DNA of 44,530 nt from positions 122,405 to 166,934 of the forward strand of contig MNTL01000004.1 of assembly GCA_001916965.1 (NCBI GenBank), given 5' to 3'. The translations under genes were made by a program, and so were the position numbers. Every line of letters begins with the position of its first letter. Position 1 is the first letter of the stretch. The notes under the pieces were generated by a model that worked only from the letters and a program-made list of their open reading frames with translations, was not told where the DNA came from and did not search any database. The stretch comes from Roseburia sp. CAG:10041_57 (GTDB taxonomy: Bacteria; Bacillota; Clostridia; Lachnospirales; Lachnospiraceae). Below, in pieces: positions 7,287 through 16,173 of this stretch.

Positions 7287-9356
7287 ATGGAAGAGAAATC
7301 TTACGAAGCTTTGTGTGAAGAGCAGCGAAGACCATATCTGCAATGGCTGAAGAAGCAGGAGCAGGAATTGCATACAGAATGTGACATGGAGAAAGGGAAG
7401 CAGGTAGTGCGGCTTCCCTTTTTGTCCTGCGAGGAATCCTGGATAGAGTGCCTTGAAAGAGGTGGCATCACAGGTACTGGTCAAACGGCAGCTTCTGATG
7501 TTGGAGGCAAGGCAGATGATACAGACAGTGAGTTATGGATTTTTGTAAGAGATGATGGCATTGCAGATGACAGAACAGAGGCAGTCTTTGCATATTATCA
7601 GAGGAATGGGGCAGATATTCTGTATGCGGATGAAGATTATTTTGAAACGCGCATTCTGGAGGAAGACAGTGAGATTTCAGGAGATGTGATGGGATTTCGC
7701 TGCCAGCCCTGGTTCAAACCGGAATATTCACCGGATACGCTTAGGAGCTTTTTCTATTATGGCAGTATCTTCGCAGTCAGAGCCGGTTGGGCACGCAGGA
7801 TGTGGAGGCAGCTGTGTTGGGAGACTGGACAAAAAAAAGACACAAGTGTCAGTATTTATGAATTTATGGTATATGCCTCAGGACAGAGCCAGAATATCTG
7901 CCGCATTCCCAGAGTACTTTATACCAATGGCAACCCTGAGAGGATAGAAGAACTGCCGGGATGGCATATGGAATGGAAACGAATCCGCAACACGAACTGG
8001 TGGAGACAGTTCCATGGCAAAGAAATAACAAAAGAAGCATTGGTATCCATTATCATTCCCAGTAAGGATAATGTACAGGTGTTATTACGTTGTCTGCATA
8101 CATTACTGGAAAAGACGCAATATCCCCAGTACGAGCTGGTAATTGTGGATAATGGAAGCACAGAAGAGAACAGACAGTGGATAACTTCCCAAATAAATGA
8201 GCTACAAAAGAAGCATGGCAGACATCTTCGTTACCTGTATCGCCCACAGCCTTTTAATTTCTCAGCAATGTGTAATCAGGGAGCAGAAGAGGCAAAGGGA
8301 AAATATCTGTTATTTCTCAATGATGATGTAGAGATTATCGAGGGAAAATGGCTGAATCAGATGATGGAGCTGGCGGTACAGTTCCATATCGGTGCTGTGG
8401 GAGCCAGACTACTGTATCCACAGGTTGAAGGTGAGATTGGAGAGCGAATCCAGCATGCAGGCATTACCAATATGGGAATTGGTCCAGCACATAAGCTGGC
8501 TGGTCTTATGGATGAAGGCTGCCTGTATCATGGACATAATCTGGTGAATTATAATATGATAGCAGTCACGGGAGCATGTCTTTTGCTGAACAGAGAGAAG
8601 TTCAGACAGATACAGGGCTTTGACGAAGAGCTTGCAGTAGCTTATAATGATGTGGAGTTGTGCTTCCGGTTATATGAGCGGGGTTATCTGCAGGTAGTGT
8701 GCAATGAAGCTGTGCTGTTGCATCATGAATCAGTGAGCAGAGGACAGGATGATACACTGGCAAAGAAGCAGCGTCTTGCGCAGGAGCTGGATCGGCTCTA
8801 TCAGAAGCATCCGGATTTGCTTCATCAGGACCCATTCTACAGCCCGAATCTGGTACAGTGGAAGAAGGATGTGGAATACTCCTGTGAATATCGTTTTCCC
8901 TGTGATTACATGGTAACGCCACAGTTAAGTCAGAAGCTTCCCAAAGCACATGAGAATCGCTGGATTCGTAAGCTGACAGGTGAGAACCAGTCCATGCTGC
9001 AGATAGACAGCGTGGAAGTGACAACGGATGTCATAGAGATAGAGGGCTGGTATGTGTTAAGAGAACACGATAATGCATTACTGACCAGATGGCTTTTGCT
9101 AAAGCATGAGGAAAGCGGAGAAGTATATCAGGTGCCGCTTTATCCGAAATTGAGAGAGGATGTAGAGTCACTGTTTGCACAGGATGCACGGACGAAGAGA
9201 GTCGCACTGTGTGGCATACATGCGCTGATTGAGAAAGAGAAGCTGCCCAGGGGTTCCTATACCATAGGTATATTGGCACAGATGCAGGCAGCAGGAGGAT
9301 TAGAAAATCATGGAAAAAGAATACAATACGCCCCAGGAGGAGGCTTCTTACTATAA
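7287..9356 (+). CDS. Multidomain GT2 glycosyltransferase, tandem paralog
   Basis: The 689-residue protein has the same layout as its upstream neighbour. There is an N-terminal degenerate GT-like region with YADEDYFE and PWFKPEYSPDTL. A canonical GT2 domain follows (VSIIIPSKDN, LVIVDNGST, LFLNDDVEI, YNDVELCFRL). It ends in a C-terminal beta-rich module (IEGWYVLREHDNALL). It probably transfers a sugar, perhaps rhamnose or hexose, in the same polymer. The start has AAGGA upstream. The 3' end overlaps the next gene by 47 bases, and the ribosome binding site AGGAGG of that gene (9294-9299) lies inside this coding region. The overlap predicts translational coupling. Confidence 0.88.
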   Translation: MEEKSYEALCEEQRRPYLQWLKKQEQELHTECDMEKGKQVVRLPFLSCEESWIECLERGGITGTGQTAASDVGGKADDTDSELWIFVRDDGIADDRTEAVFAYYQRNGADILYADEDYFETRILEEDSEISGDVMGFRCQPWFKPEYSPDTLRSFFYYGSIFAVRAGWARRMWRQLCWETGQKKDTSVSIYEFMVYASGQSQNICRIPRVLYTNGNPERIEELPGWHMEWKRIRNTNWWRQFHGKEITKEALVSIIIPSKDNVQVLLRCLHTLLEKTQYPQYELVIVDNGSTEENRQWITSQINELQKKHGRHLRYLYRPQPFNFSAMCNQGAEEAKGKYLLFLNDDVEIIEGKWLNQMMELAVQFHIGAVGARLLYPQVEGEIGERIQHAGITNMGIGPAHKLAGLMDEGCLYHGHNLVNYNMIAVTGACLLLNREKFRQIQGFDEELAVAYNDVELCFRLYERGYLQVVCNEAVLLHHESVSRGQDDTLAKKQRLAQELDRLYQKHPDLLHQDPFYSPNLVQWKKDVEYSCEYRFPCDYMVTPQLSQKLPKAHENRWIRKLTGENQSMLQIDSVEVTTDVIEIEGWYVLREHDNALLTRWLLLKHEESGEVYQVPLYPKLREDVESLFAQDARTKRVALCGIHALIEKEKLPRGSYTIGILAQMQAAGGLENHGKRIQYAPGGGFLL

Positions 9357-11325
9357 GGAAGCATACGAACAGGAAAAGGCAAGAAGTGCTTCTCTGGCAG
9401 GAAGACTGGCAGATGCCAGGAATGAAGCAGATACGCTGCAGTTCCAGTTGGACAGAATCAAGAATAACCCTATGTGGAAAGCAAGCAAACCTCTGCGTCA
9501 GACGATGCACTGGGGACTGCGCAATTATCGCAGGCTCCGTAATCTGGGAGGTCCTAAGGGAATTGCCAGAAAGCTTCGGCAGAAGAAAAGAGAGCAGGAG
9601 GCTAGAAAACTCCATGGAACAGCAAGCTTTCCGACACCAGAGGAGGCTGCAAGACAGCGTGATACGAAGTTTGACCGCATGGTGAAGATCAGCATTCTTG
9701 TGCCTTTGTATAATACCCCACTGCAATTCCTGAATGAGATGATAGAGTCTGTGCTGAATCAGACTTATCAGAACTGGGAGCTGTGTCTGGCAGATGGTTC
9801 TGATGATGAGCACACAGAAGTAGGAGCACGTTGTCAGGAGTATGCTGCAAAGGACAAAAGAATTGTATATCACAAGCTTGTAAAGAATGAGGGAATTGCC
9901 GGCAATACTAATGAATGTTATAAGCTGGCGACAGGCGAATACATTGGTCTGTTCGATCATGATGATATCCTGCATCCGTCAGTTTTATTCGAGTATGTGA
10001 AGGTTATCAACGAGCAGGGTGCAGACTATATTTACTGCGATGAAACGACTTTCAAGGGCGACAGCATCGACAATATGATCACACTGCATTTTAAGCCTGA
10101 TTTCTCCATTGATAATCTGCGTGCCAATAATTATATCTGCCATTTCAGCGTCTTTTCCAGAGAATTGCTGGAAGGAACAGAGCTGTTTCGAAGCGGGTTT
10201 GACGGCAGCCAGGATCATGATATGATACTGCGTCTGACTTCCAATGCCAAGTGCATCGTGCATGTGCCGAAGCTTATGTATTACTGGAGATCCCATAAGG
10301 GCAGCGTAGCAAGCGATATCAGTGCGAAGCCCTATGCAATTGCAGCTGCCAAGGGAGCTGTGGCGGATCACCTGACTCGTTGTGGCTTTAAGAATTTTGA
10401 GATTAAGAGCACCAGGGCATTTGAAACGATATTTGAGATCAAATATGAGATATTAAAGGAAGACAAGATATCCATTCTGATTCCCAATAAAGACCATCTG
10501 GATGATCTGCGCAGATGTATCCAGTCAATTCAGGAGCGCTCTACGTATGACAATTATGAGATCATTATCATAGAAAATAACAGCAGTGAGCAGCAGACTT
10601 TTGATTATTATAAGACACTGGAGGGCAACGACAGAATCAAAGTCGTTACCTATGAAGGGGATTTCAATTACTCCAGGATCAATAATTATGGAGCGAAGTT
10701 CGCAGCTGGCGAGTATCTGCTGCTTTTGAATAATGATACACAGGTCATTACGATGAACTGGATGGAGAATATGCTGATGTATGCACAGCGTCCGGATGTG
10801 GGGGCTGTTGGAGCCAAGCTCTATTATGGAGACCTGACTATACAGCATGCAGGAATCGTAATCGGACTGGGAGCGCACAGGACAGCCGGTCATACCCACT
10901 ATAAGATCAACCATGATAATCTGGGGTATATGGGCAGACTCTGCTATGCACAGAATGTATCTGCAGTTACAGGCGCCTGCCTTATGGTAAGAAAGAGTCT
11001 GTATGAGGAACTGGGCGGTCTGGATGAGAGCTTCAAGGTCGCACTCAATGATGTGGATTTCTGCCTTCGTCTGAGAGAACAGGGCTATCTGAATGTATTT
11101 ACACCTTTTGCGGAGCTGTATCATTATGAGTCAGCATCAAGAGGCAGTGATATTGAGGATGCAGCCAAGGCACAGCGGTATAATGAAGAAGCTGAGCATT
11201 TCAGAACGAAATGGAAGGATGTCATAGACAGGGGAGACCCATATTACAACCCGAATTTCTCATTAAATTACAGCGATTATTCCTTAAAAACGCCGGATGA
11301 GATAGAATTGAACAATGAAAAATAG
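9310..11325 (+). CDS. Bifunctional GT2 glycosyltransferase with two catalytic domains
   Basis: The 671-residue protein begins with a charged coiled-coil-like stretch (residues 1-60, EEASYYKEAYEQEKARS and onward). Two GT2 domains follow. The first (about 124-370) has ISILVPLYNTP, CLADGSDD, FDHDD and a YWRSHKGS motif. The second (about 385-630) has ISILIPNKDH, IIIENNSS, LLLNNDTQV and LNDVDFCLRL. Two active sites suggest that it makes a repeating disaccharide or two successive linkages. It is the last gene of the rfbC-led operon, and 152 noncoding bases follow before the phosphoglucomutase. Its first domain resembles the 13757-15118 protein. Confidence 0.88.
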   Translation: MEKEYNTPQEEASYYKEAYEQEKARSASLAGRLADARNEADTLQFQLDRIKNNPMWKASKPLRQTMHWGLRNYRRLRNLGGPKGIARKLRQKKREQEARKLHGTASFPTPEEAARQRDTKFDRMVKISILVPLYNTPLQFLNEMIESVLNQTYQNWELCLADGSDDEHTEVGARCQEYAAKDKRIVYHKLVKNEGIAGNTNECYKLATGEYIGLFDHDDILHPSVLFEYVKVINEQGADYIYCDETTFKGDSIDNMITLHFKPDFSIDNLRANNYICHFSVFSRELLEGTELFRSGFDGSQDHDMILRLTSNAKCIVHVPKLMYYWRSHKGSVASDISAKPYAIAAAKGAVADHLTRCGFKNFEIKSTRAFETIFEIKYEILKEDKISILIPNKDHLDDLRRCIQSIQERSTYDNYEIIIIENNSSEQQTFDYYKTLEGNDRIKVVTYEGDFNYSRINNYGAKFAAGEYLLLLNNDTQVITMNWMENMLMYAQRPDVGAVGAKLYYGDLTIQHAGIVIGLGAHRTAGHTHYKINHDNLGYMGRLCYAQNVSAVTGACLMVRKSLYEELGGLDESFKVALNDVDFCLRLREQGYLNVFTPFAELYHYESASRGSDIEDAAKAQRYNEEAEHFRTKWKDVIDRGDPYYNPNFSLNYSDYSLKTPDEIELNNEK

Positions 11326-11354
11326 ATTAAATTTGATTAAATTACTACATTTCC

Positions 11355-11383
11355 TTGAAAAATTACCATAATTTTGATTTAAT
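11355..11383 (+). promoter_or_regulatory. Candidate sigma-A promoter for the phosphoglucomutase gene
   Basis: TTGAAA (11355-11360) and TTTAAT (11378-11383) are separated by 17 bases in the AT-rich gap after the glycosyltransferase operon. The start codon lies about 95 bases downstream, leaving a leader in which no clear riboswitch was recognised. Confidence 0.45.
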
Positions 11384-11477
11384 TATCATAGGCTTGGAAA
11401 AATATTTTTTTCACAATCCAGAATCCGGTATGTGCCAAGGTGCATGCTGGAATGAGAGAATATGGAGGTAAACTGAA

Positions 11478-13202
11478 ATGAGCTACATGGATGAATTTAA
11501 CTTCTGGTTGAATGACGATTATTTCGATCAGGCAACGAAGGATGAGCTTCTCGCCATTCGTAACAATGAAGGAGAGATTGAAGAACGTTTCTATAAAGAA
11601 CTGGAATTTGGTACAGGCGGTCTGAGAGGTGTCATAGGCGCAGGAACTAACCGTATGAATATTTATACAGTCAGAAAGGCATCCCAGGGTCTTGCCAATT
11701 ATATTATCAAGGCAAACGAACAGAAGAAGGGCATTGCAATTGCATATGATTCCCGTTTCATGTCTCCTGAATTTGCTGACGAAGCTGCACTGTGTATGGC
11801 TGCTAACGGCATTAAGGCATATGTATTTGAATCACTGAGACCTACTCCTGAATTGTCCTTTGCATTGAGAACATTAGGTTGTATCTCCGGTATTGTCATT
11901 ACAGCAAGCCACAATCCACCTGAATACAATGGTTACAAGGTATACTGGGAGGACGGCGCACAGATCACAGCTCCTAAGGATAAGGAAATCATTGCTGAAG
12001 TTAAGAATGTAACAGATTATCATACAGTAAAGACCATGGACAAGCAGGAAGCTATCAATGCAGGCTTATATCAGGTAATCGGCAAAGAAATCGATGATGC
12101 TTACATGGTAGAGCTTAAGAAACAGATTATCCATCCTGATGTCATTAAGGAAGTAGCAGATGATATCAAGATCGTTTATACACCATTATGCGGTACAGGT
12201 AACAAGCCTGTCAGAAGAATCCTTTCTGAGCTTGGCTTCAAGAACGTATACGTAGTACCTGAACAGGAGAATCCTGACCCTAAGTTCACAACTCTGGATT
12301 ATCCTAACCCTGAAGATCCTAAGGCATTTACATATGCATTGAAGCTTGCAAAGGAGAAAAATGCAGATATCGTCCTGGCTACAGATCCTGATGCAGACAG
12401 ACTTGGCGTATATGCGTTAGATACAGCAAGCGGCGAATACAAGTCCTTTACAGGTAATATGTCAGGTATGCTCATTGCAGAATATATCTTAAGAGAAAGA
12501 ACTGCAACAGGTACAATGCCTGAGAATCCGGCACTTGTAACAACTATCGTTACAACCAATATGACAGCTCCTATCACAGAAGCTTATGGTGTAAAGAGAA
12601 TCGAAGTACTGACAGGTTTCAAATATATCGGCGAGCAGATCAAGCTGTTCGAGCAGACAGGCTCCAACAACTATGTATTTGGTCTGGAAGAGAGCTATGG
12701 CTGTCTGGCTGGTACTCACGCAAGGGACAAGGATGCAGTTGTTGCGGTTATGTGTCTGTGTGAAGTAGCTGCATGGTGCAAGAAGCATGGTAAGACATTA
12801 TATGATATGATGCTTGAAATCTATGAGAAGTATGGTTACTATAAGGAAACACAGTATGCCATCACTTTAAAGGGCATTGATGGTTCCAAGCAGATTGCAG
12901 CAATCATGGACAAGCTTAGAAGCAATCCTCCTAAGAAGTTCGGTGAGCTGGATGTAGTCAGAGTACGTGACTATGAGAAGGATGTGATCACAGAGCTTGC
13001 AACAGGCAAGACATATCCTACAGGACTTCCTAAGTCCAACGTTCTCTACTTTGATCTGACCAATGATTCCTGGTGCTGCGCAAGACCTTCAGGTACAGAG
13101 CCTAAGATCAAGTTCTACATGGGCGTTAAGGGCACAAGCCTGGAAGACGCACAGAATAAGGTAGAAGCATTAACAGCAGAAGTAAAGGCTGTATTAGACT
13201 AA
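11478..13202 (+). CDS. pgcA: Alpha-phosphoglucomutase family enzyme
   Basis: This 574-residue alpha-D-phosphohexomutase interconverts glucose-6-P and glucose-1-P, the entry point to nucleotide sugars such as dTDP-rhamnose and UDP-glucose. The phosphoserine loop TASHNPPEYNGYK lies at about residue 141. The metal-binding loop DPDADRLG lies at about 304, the sugar-binding EESYG at about 407, and the phosphate-binding RPSGTEPKIKFY near the C-terminus. Length and motifs fit the PgcA-type long mutases. GGAGG precedes the ATG. The gene seems to have its own promoter but serves the flanking polysaccharide genes. The symbol is by similarity to the Bacillus enzyme, and other hexose phosphates may also be substrates. 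Confidence 0.92.
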   Translation: MSYMDEFNFWLNDDYFDQATKDELLAIRNNEGEIEERFYKELEFGTGGLRGVIGAGTNRMNIYTVRKASQGLANYIIKANEQKKGIAIAYDSRFMSPEFADEAALCMAANGIKAYVFESLRPTPELSFALRTLGCISGIVITASHNPPEYNGYKVYWEDGAQITAPKDKEIIAEVKNVTDYHTVKTMDKQEAINAGLYQVIGKEIDDAYMVELKKQIIHPDVIKEVADDIKIVYTPLCGTGNKPVRRILSELGFKNVYVVPEQENPDPKFTTLDYPNPEDPKAFTYALKLAKEKNADIVLATDPDADRLGVYALDTASGEYKSFTGNMSGMLIAEYILRERTATGTMPENPALVTTIVTTNMTAPITEAYGVKRIEVLTGFKYIGEQIKLFEQTGSNNYVFGLEESYGCLAGTHARDKDAVVAVMCLCEVAAWCKKHGKTLYDMMLEIYEKYGYYKETQYAITLKGIDGSKQIAAIMDKLRSNPPKKFGELDVVRVRDYEKDVITELATGKTYPTGLPKSNVLYFDLTNDSWCCARPSGTEPKIKFYMGVKGTSLEDAQNKVEALTAEVKAVLD

Positions 13203-13231
13203 AGAATAGAGGCATAATAAGAGAAAAGACC

Positions 13232-13268
13232 AGATGGAATCGGAAGGTTTGACTTTCCGATTCCATCT
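13232..13268 (+). other. Perfect 14-bp hairpin between pgcA and gtrA
   Basis: AGATGGAATCGGAA (13232-13245) is exactly complementary to 13255-13268, leaving a 9-base loop. It sits 30 bases after the mutase stop and 29 bases before the gtrA start. There is no U-tract after it (the sequence runs into TGATATGG), so it is not a standard terminator. It may stabilise the 3' end of the pgcA mRNA or set a partial stop. Confidence 0.7.
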
Positions 13269-13297
13269 TGATATGGGAAAGGCTTAGGTTTACGCTT

Positions 13298-13753
13298 ATG
13301 AAGAAACTGATAGAGCAGATGTTAAAATTTGGAGTGGTAGGCTTTGTCTGCTTTTTTATTGACTATCTGATTGGCATTATTGTATTGAATATTATTCTGC
13401 ATACAGCCGGAGAACAGTTCTTTGAACTGGCTTCCATGACTGGATCAGCTTTAGGCTTCACAATCTCCGTTATTGTGAACTATATATTGAGTTTTAAATT
13501 TGTATTTGAACGAAAAGAGGATATGAACCGTAAGGCAGAGTTCGTGATCTTTATCATATTAAGTATCATTGGACTGGGACTGAATCAGCTGATCATCTGG
13601 ATATGCGTAGGACCTGTTTATGGTAATGTGGCATGGCTGCAGAGGCTGTTGAATTATAATCTGGCTTATACGGCTGCCAAGGTAGTTGCGACTGCCATTG
13701 TTATGGTATACAATTTCGTTACCAGAAAAATATTCCTGGAGAAAAAGGATTAA
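13298..13753 (+). CDS. GtrA-like membrane protein
   Basis: The 151-residue protein has four hydrophobic segments (about 9-32, 42-65, 80-102 and 117-142) and matches the GtrA/DPMS-like pattern, including the opening FGVVGFVCFFIDY and a YNFVTRKIFLF-like ending (YNFVTRKIFLEKKD). Members help move or use undecaprenyl-phosphate-linked sugars for glycan decoration. The ATG at 13298 starts the conserved part, and an in-frame TTG at 13268 would add ten residues with no support. The gene ends 3 bases before the next GT2 start, so the two are cotranscribed and probably cooperate. Confidence 0.85.
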   Translation: MKKLIEQMLKFGVVGFVCFFIDYLIGIIVLNIILHTAGEQFFELASMTGSALGFTISVIVNYILSFKFVFERKEDMNRKAEFVIFIILSIIGLGLNQLIIWICVGPVYGNVAWLQRLLNYNLAYTAAKVVATAIVMVYNFVTRKIFLEKKD

Positions 13754-13756
13754 CAA

Positions 13757-15118
13757 ATGTCAATTGTACAGAATATTAAGAAAACAATCAATTACAGCAA
13801 AAAGAACGGTTACAAGGAGGCTGCCCTTGCAGCCTGGGAGCGAATGACTGCAAGATATTATGCAGACTATACGTATGAGACTCCAAAAGAAGAGGAATTG
13901 AAGCGCCAAAGAGAAGACCGAACTCTGGAACCAATCAGTTTTTCCCTTATTGTACCGGCTTTTGAGACGCATAGAAATCATCTGACAGATTTAATCGAGA
14001 GCTGTCTGGCACAGACCTATGGCAACTGGGAGCTGATTCTTGCAGATGGCAGTGAAACGCAGGAGGTCTCTGCTGTGATGTCACAGTATGAGGATTCCAG
14101 AATCCATTATGTCAGACTACAGGAGAATAGCGGTATTTCAGAGAATACCAATCAGGCGCTTGCCTATGCCACAGGTGATTACTGTGGATTGGTGGATCAT
14201 GATGACATACTGACACCGGATGCACTTTATGAGATGGCAAGGGCGATTACGGAAGCTGTCAGTGAGGGGAAAGAGAAGCCCGTACTGCTTTATTCTGATG
14301 AAGATAAATGTGACGCACAGGGCAATCATTTCTATGATCCCCATATCAAGCAGGACTTTAACCTGGACCTGCTTCTGACCAATAATTATATCTGTCATTT
14401 ATGCGTTGTGGAGATTGCCTGGATTCAGAAACTGCAGATACGCAGGCAGTATGACGGCGCACAGGATTATGATCTGGTGCTTCGTATTGTGAGCAGTCTG
14501 ATGCTGAAGGAAAAGGAGAATTCCAATTCCGGAAGAGTAGAGGATTATATCTGCCATGTTCCTAAGGTGCTGTATCACTGGAGATGCCATGAAGGCTCAA
14601 CGGCGGATAATCCACAGAGCAAGATGTATGCGTATGAGGCAGGCAGAAAGGCACTGGCTGATTTTACCTTCCGCATGGGCTGGAAGGCAGATATCAGACA
14701 TAATAAGCATCTGGGTTTTTATCGCATTGCCTACCGCAATGATGTGCTGATTCACAGAGAAGACCTTGCAGCAGTGGGAGGCTTCGTTGTACATGCGGGC
14801 AAGATCGCCAGTGGATGCTACAGGGGACAGCCAAGGGTATATGCAGGCTATATGAACCGTATGGACCTGTATCAGAATGTGACCTATCTGGATATTCGAA
14901 ATCTTGAGGTTAATAAGGCATATTTTGACGTATATGAGGAAGTGACAGGGCATCCATATGAATGTACTTTTACAGCGCATACATCGGCTCCGCTTCCGCA
15001 GTGGATCAGGGAGCTGACACCGGAGCAGCTTGAGCGGCTCAACAAGAAGCTCAGTCATAAATTACAGGCAAAAGGAGCAAGGCTTCTGCTGGATCCGGAG
15101 GCGGTACGCAAGATCTGA
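13757..15118 (+). CDS. GT2 glycosyltransferase
   Basis: The 453-residue protein has one GT2 domain at about residues 55-300, with FSLIVPAFETH, LILADGSE, LVDHDDIL, LYSDEDK and a YHWRCHEGS motif. It closely resembles the first GT2 domain of the 9310-11325 enzyme. The C-terminal 130 residues (from GGFVVHAGKIASG) are not a second complete catalytic domain. They look like the inter-domain segment of longer two-domain relatives, so this may be a shortened version. AAGGA lies nine bases before the ATG. The stop is followed within 15 bases by another GT2 gene, and the pair might together replace one two-domain enzyme. Confidence 0.87.
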   Translation: MSIVQNIKKTINYSKKNGYKEAALAAWERMTARYYADYTYETPKEEELKRQREDRTLEPISFSLIVPAFETHRNHLTDLIESCLAQTYGNWELILADGSETQEVSAVMSQYEDSRIHYVRLQENSGISENTNQALAYATGDYCGLVDHDDILTPDALYEMARAITEAVSEGKEKPVLLYSDEDKCDAQGNHFYDPHIKQDFNLDLLLTNNYICHLCVVEIAWIQKLQIRRQYDGAQDYDLVLRIVSSLMLKEKENSNSGRVEDYICHVPKVLYHWRCHEGSTADNPQSKMYAYEAGRKALADFTFRMGWKADIRHNKHLGFYRIAYRNDVLIHREDLAAVGGFVVHAGKIASGCYRGQPRVYAGYMNRMDLYQNVTYLDIRNLEVNKAYFDVYEEVTGHPYECTFTAHTSAPLPQWIRELTPEQLERLNKKLSHKLQAKGARLLLDPEAVRKI

Positions 15119-15132
15119 TGGGAGGAGCCGAT

Positions 15133-16101
15133 ATGGTGAAATCGACCGTGGTGATTCCTAATTACAATGGAATCCGTTATATCGAAGACTGTCTGGACAG
15201 CCTGTATGCAGGAACGCAGACGCAATTTGAGGTCATTATGGTGGACAATGCTTCCACGGATGGCAGCAGGGAGCTTGTGCAGGAGAAATTTCCACAGGTG
15301 AAGCTGATCTGCAATGAAACAAATACCGGATTCAGTGAAGCTGTGAATCAGGGAATACAGGCAAGTACAACACCTTATGTAATATTATTGAATAATGATA
15401 CGAGAGCTGACAAGGCATTCATTCATGAGCTGGAAAAGGCAATAGAAAAGGATGTACGGATTTTCTCTGCCAGCGCCAAGCTGATATCACTTCATGATAT
15501 GACGAAGCTGGATGATGCAGGTGATTACTACTGTGCGCTTGGATGGGCTTTTGCCAGAGGAAAAGGTAAAGCTCCGGCGTTGTACGAGAAGGAAGATCGT
15601 ATCTTTGCGGCATGTGGTGGCGCTGCAATCTACAGAAGAGAATATTTTGAGAGAGTGGGATTATTTGATGTGAACCATTTCGCTTATCTGGAGGATATTG
15701 ATGTAGGATATCGTGCGCAGTTATGTGGGTATCAGAACCGTTTTGCTCCGGCAGCGATCGTGTATCATGCAGGAAGTGCAACCTCCGGTTCAAGATATAA
15801 TGCGTTCAAGACAAAACTGGCAGCCAGGAACAGTATCTATCTGGTTTATAAGAATATGCCATTATTGCAGATTCTTATAAATCTGCCGTTTCTGCTGGCG
15901 GGCTGCCTGGTCAAATGGCTTTTCTTCATACGAAAAGGAATGGGCAGGGAATACGCAGCCGGTGTGGCAGAAGGCTTTAAGCTGTCTGCAAGTGCCAAAG
16001 GACGCAGCCAGAAGGTGCATTTTGCTCTGTCAAGGCTCATGACATATATACGGGTTCAATGCGCGTTATGGTGCAATATAATCCGCATGCTTCGAAAATA
16101 A
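15133..16101 (+). CDS. GT2 glycosyltransferase, rhamnosyltransferase-like
   Basis: This is a 322-residue GT2 enzyme with STVVIPNYNG at the N-terminus, VIMVDNASTDGS at about residue 35, the DxD-like VILLNNDTRAD at about 82, and a C-terminal acceptor motif YLEDIDVGYRAQ at about 192. A hydrophobic stretch near residues 245-260 (LLQILINLPFLLAG) may associate with the membrane. The start at 15133 is preferred over 15118 because GGGAGG lies nine bases before it. The layout resembles dTDP-rhamnose-dependent transferases, but the donor is not proven. It ends the gtrA-GT-GT unit, and a promoter for the next operon follows at once. Confidence 0.87.
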   Translation: MVKSTVVIPNYNGIRYIEDCLDSLYAGTQTQFEVIMVDNASTDGSRELVQEKFPQVKLICNETNTGFSEAVNQGIQASTTPYVILLNNDTRADKAFIHELEKAIEKDVRIFSASAKLISLHDMTKLDDAGDYYCALGWAFARGKGKAPALYEKEDRIFAACGGAAIYRREYFERVGLFDVNHFAYLEDIDVGYRAQLCGYQNRFAPAAIVYHAGSATSGSRYNAFKTKLAARNSIYLVYKNMPLLQILINLPFLLAGCLVKWLFFIRKGMGREYAAGVAEGFKLSASAKGRSQKVHFALSRLMTYIRVQCALWCNIIRMLRK

Positions 16102-16103
16102 AG

Positions 16104-16132
16104 TTGTACTTTTACAGGAAATAATGTAGAAT
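16104..16132 (+). promoter_or_regulatory. Sigma-A type promoter for sugar transferase-LCP unit
   Basis: TTGTAC (16104-16109) and TAGAAT (16127-16132) are spaced by exactly 17 bases. They lie between the preceding stop and the TTG start at 16174, giving a short leader of about 35 bases. Confidence 0.6.
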
Positions 16133-16173
16133 ATGGATTTAGTAGTGCAAAAGCGAGTCAAAAGGTGATATAA

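Noticed and set aside
9031..9975. Minus-strand 314-codon open frame
   Set aside because: It overlaps two glycosyltransferase genes with clear domains, and its Leu/Cys/His-rich sequence is typical of antisense shadow frames.
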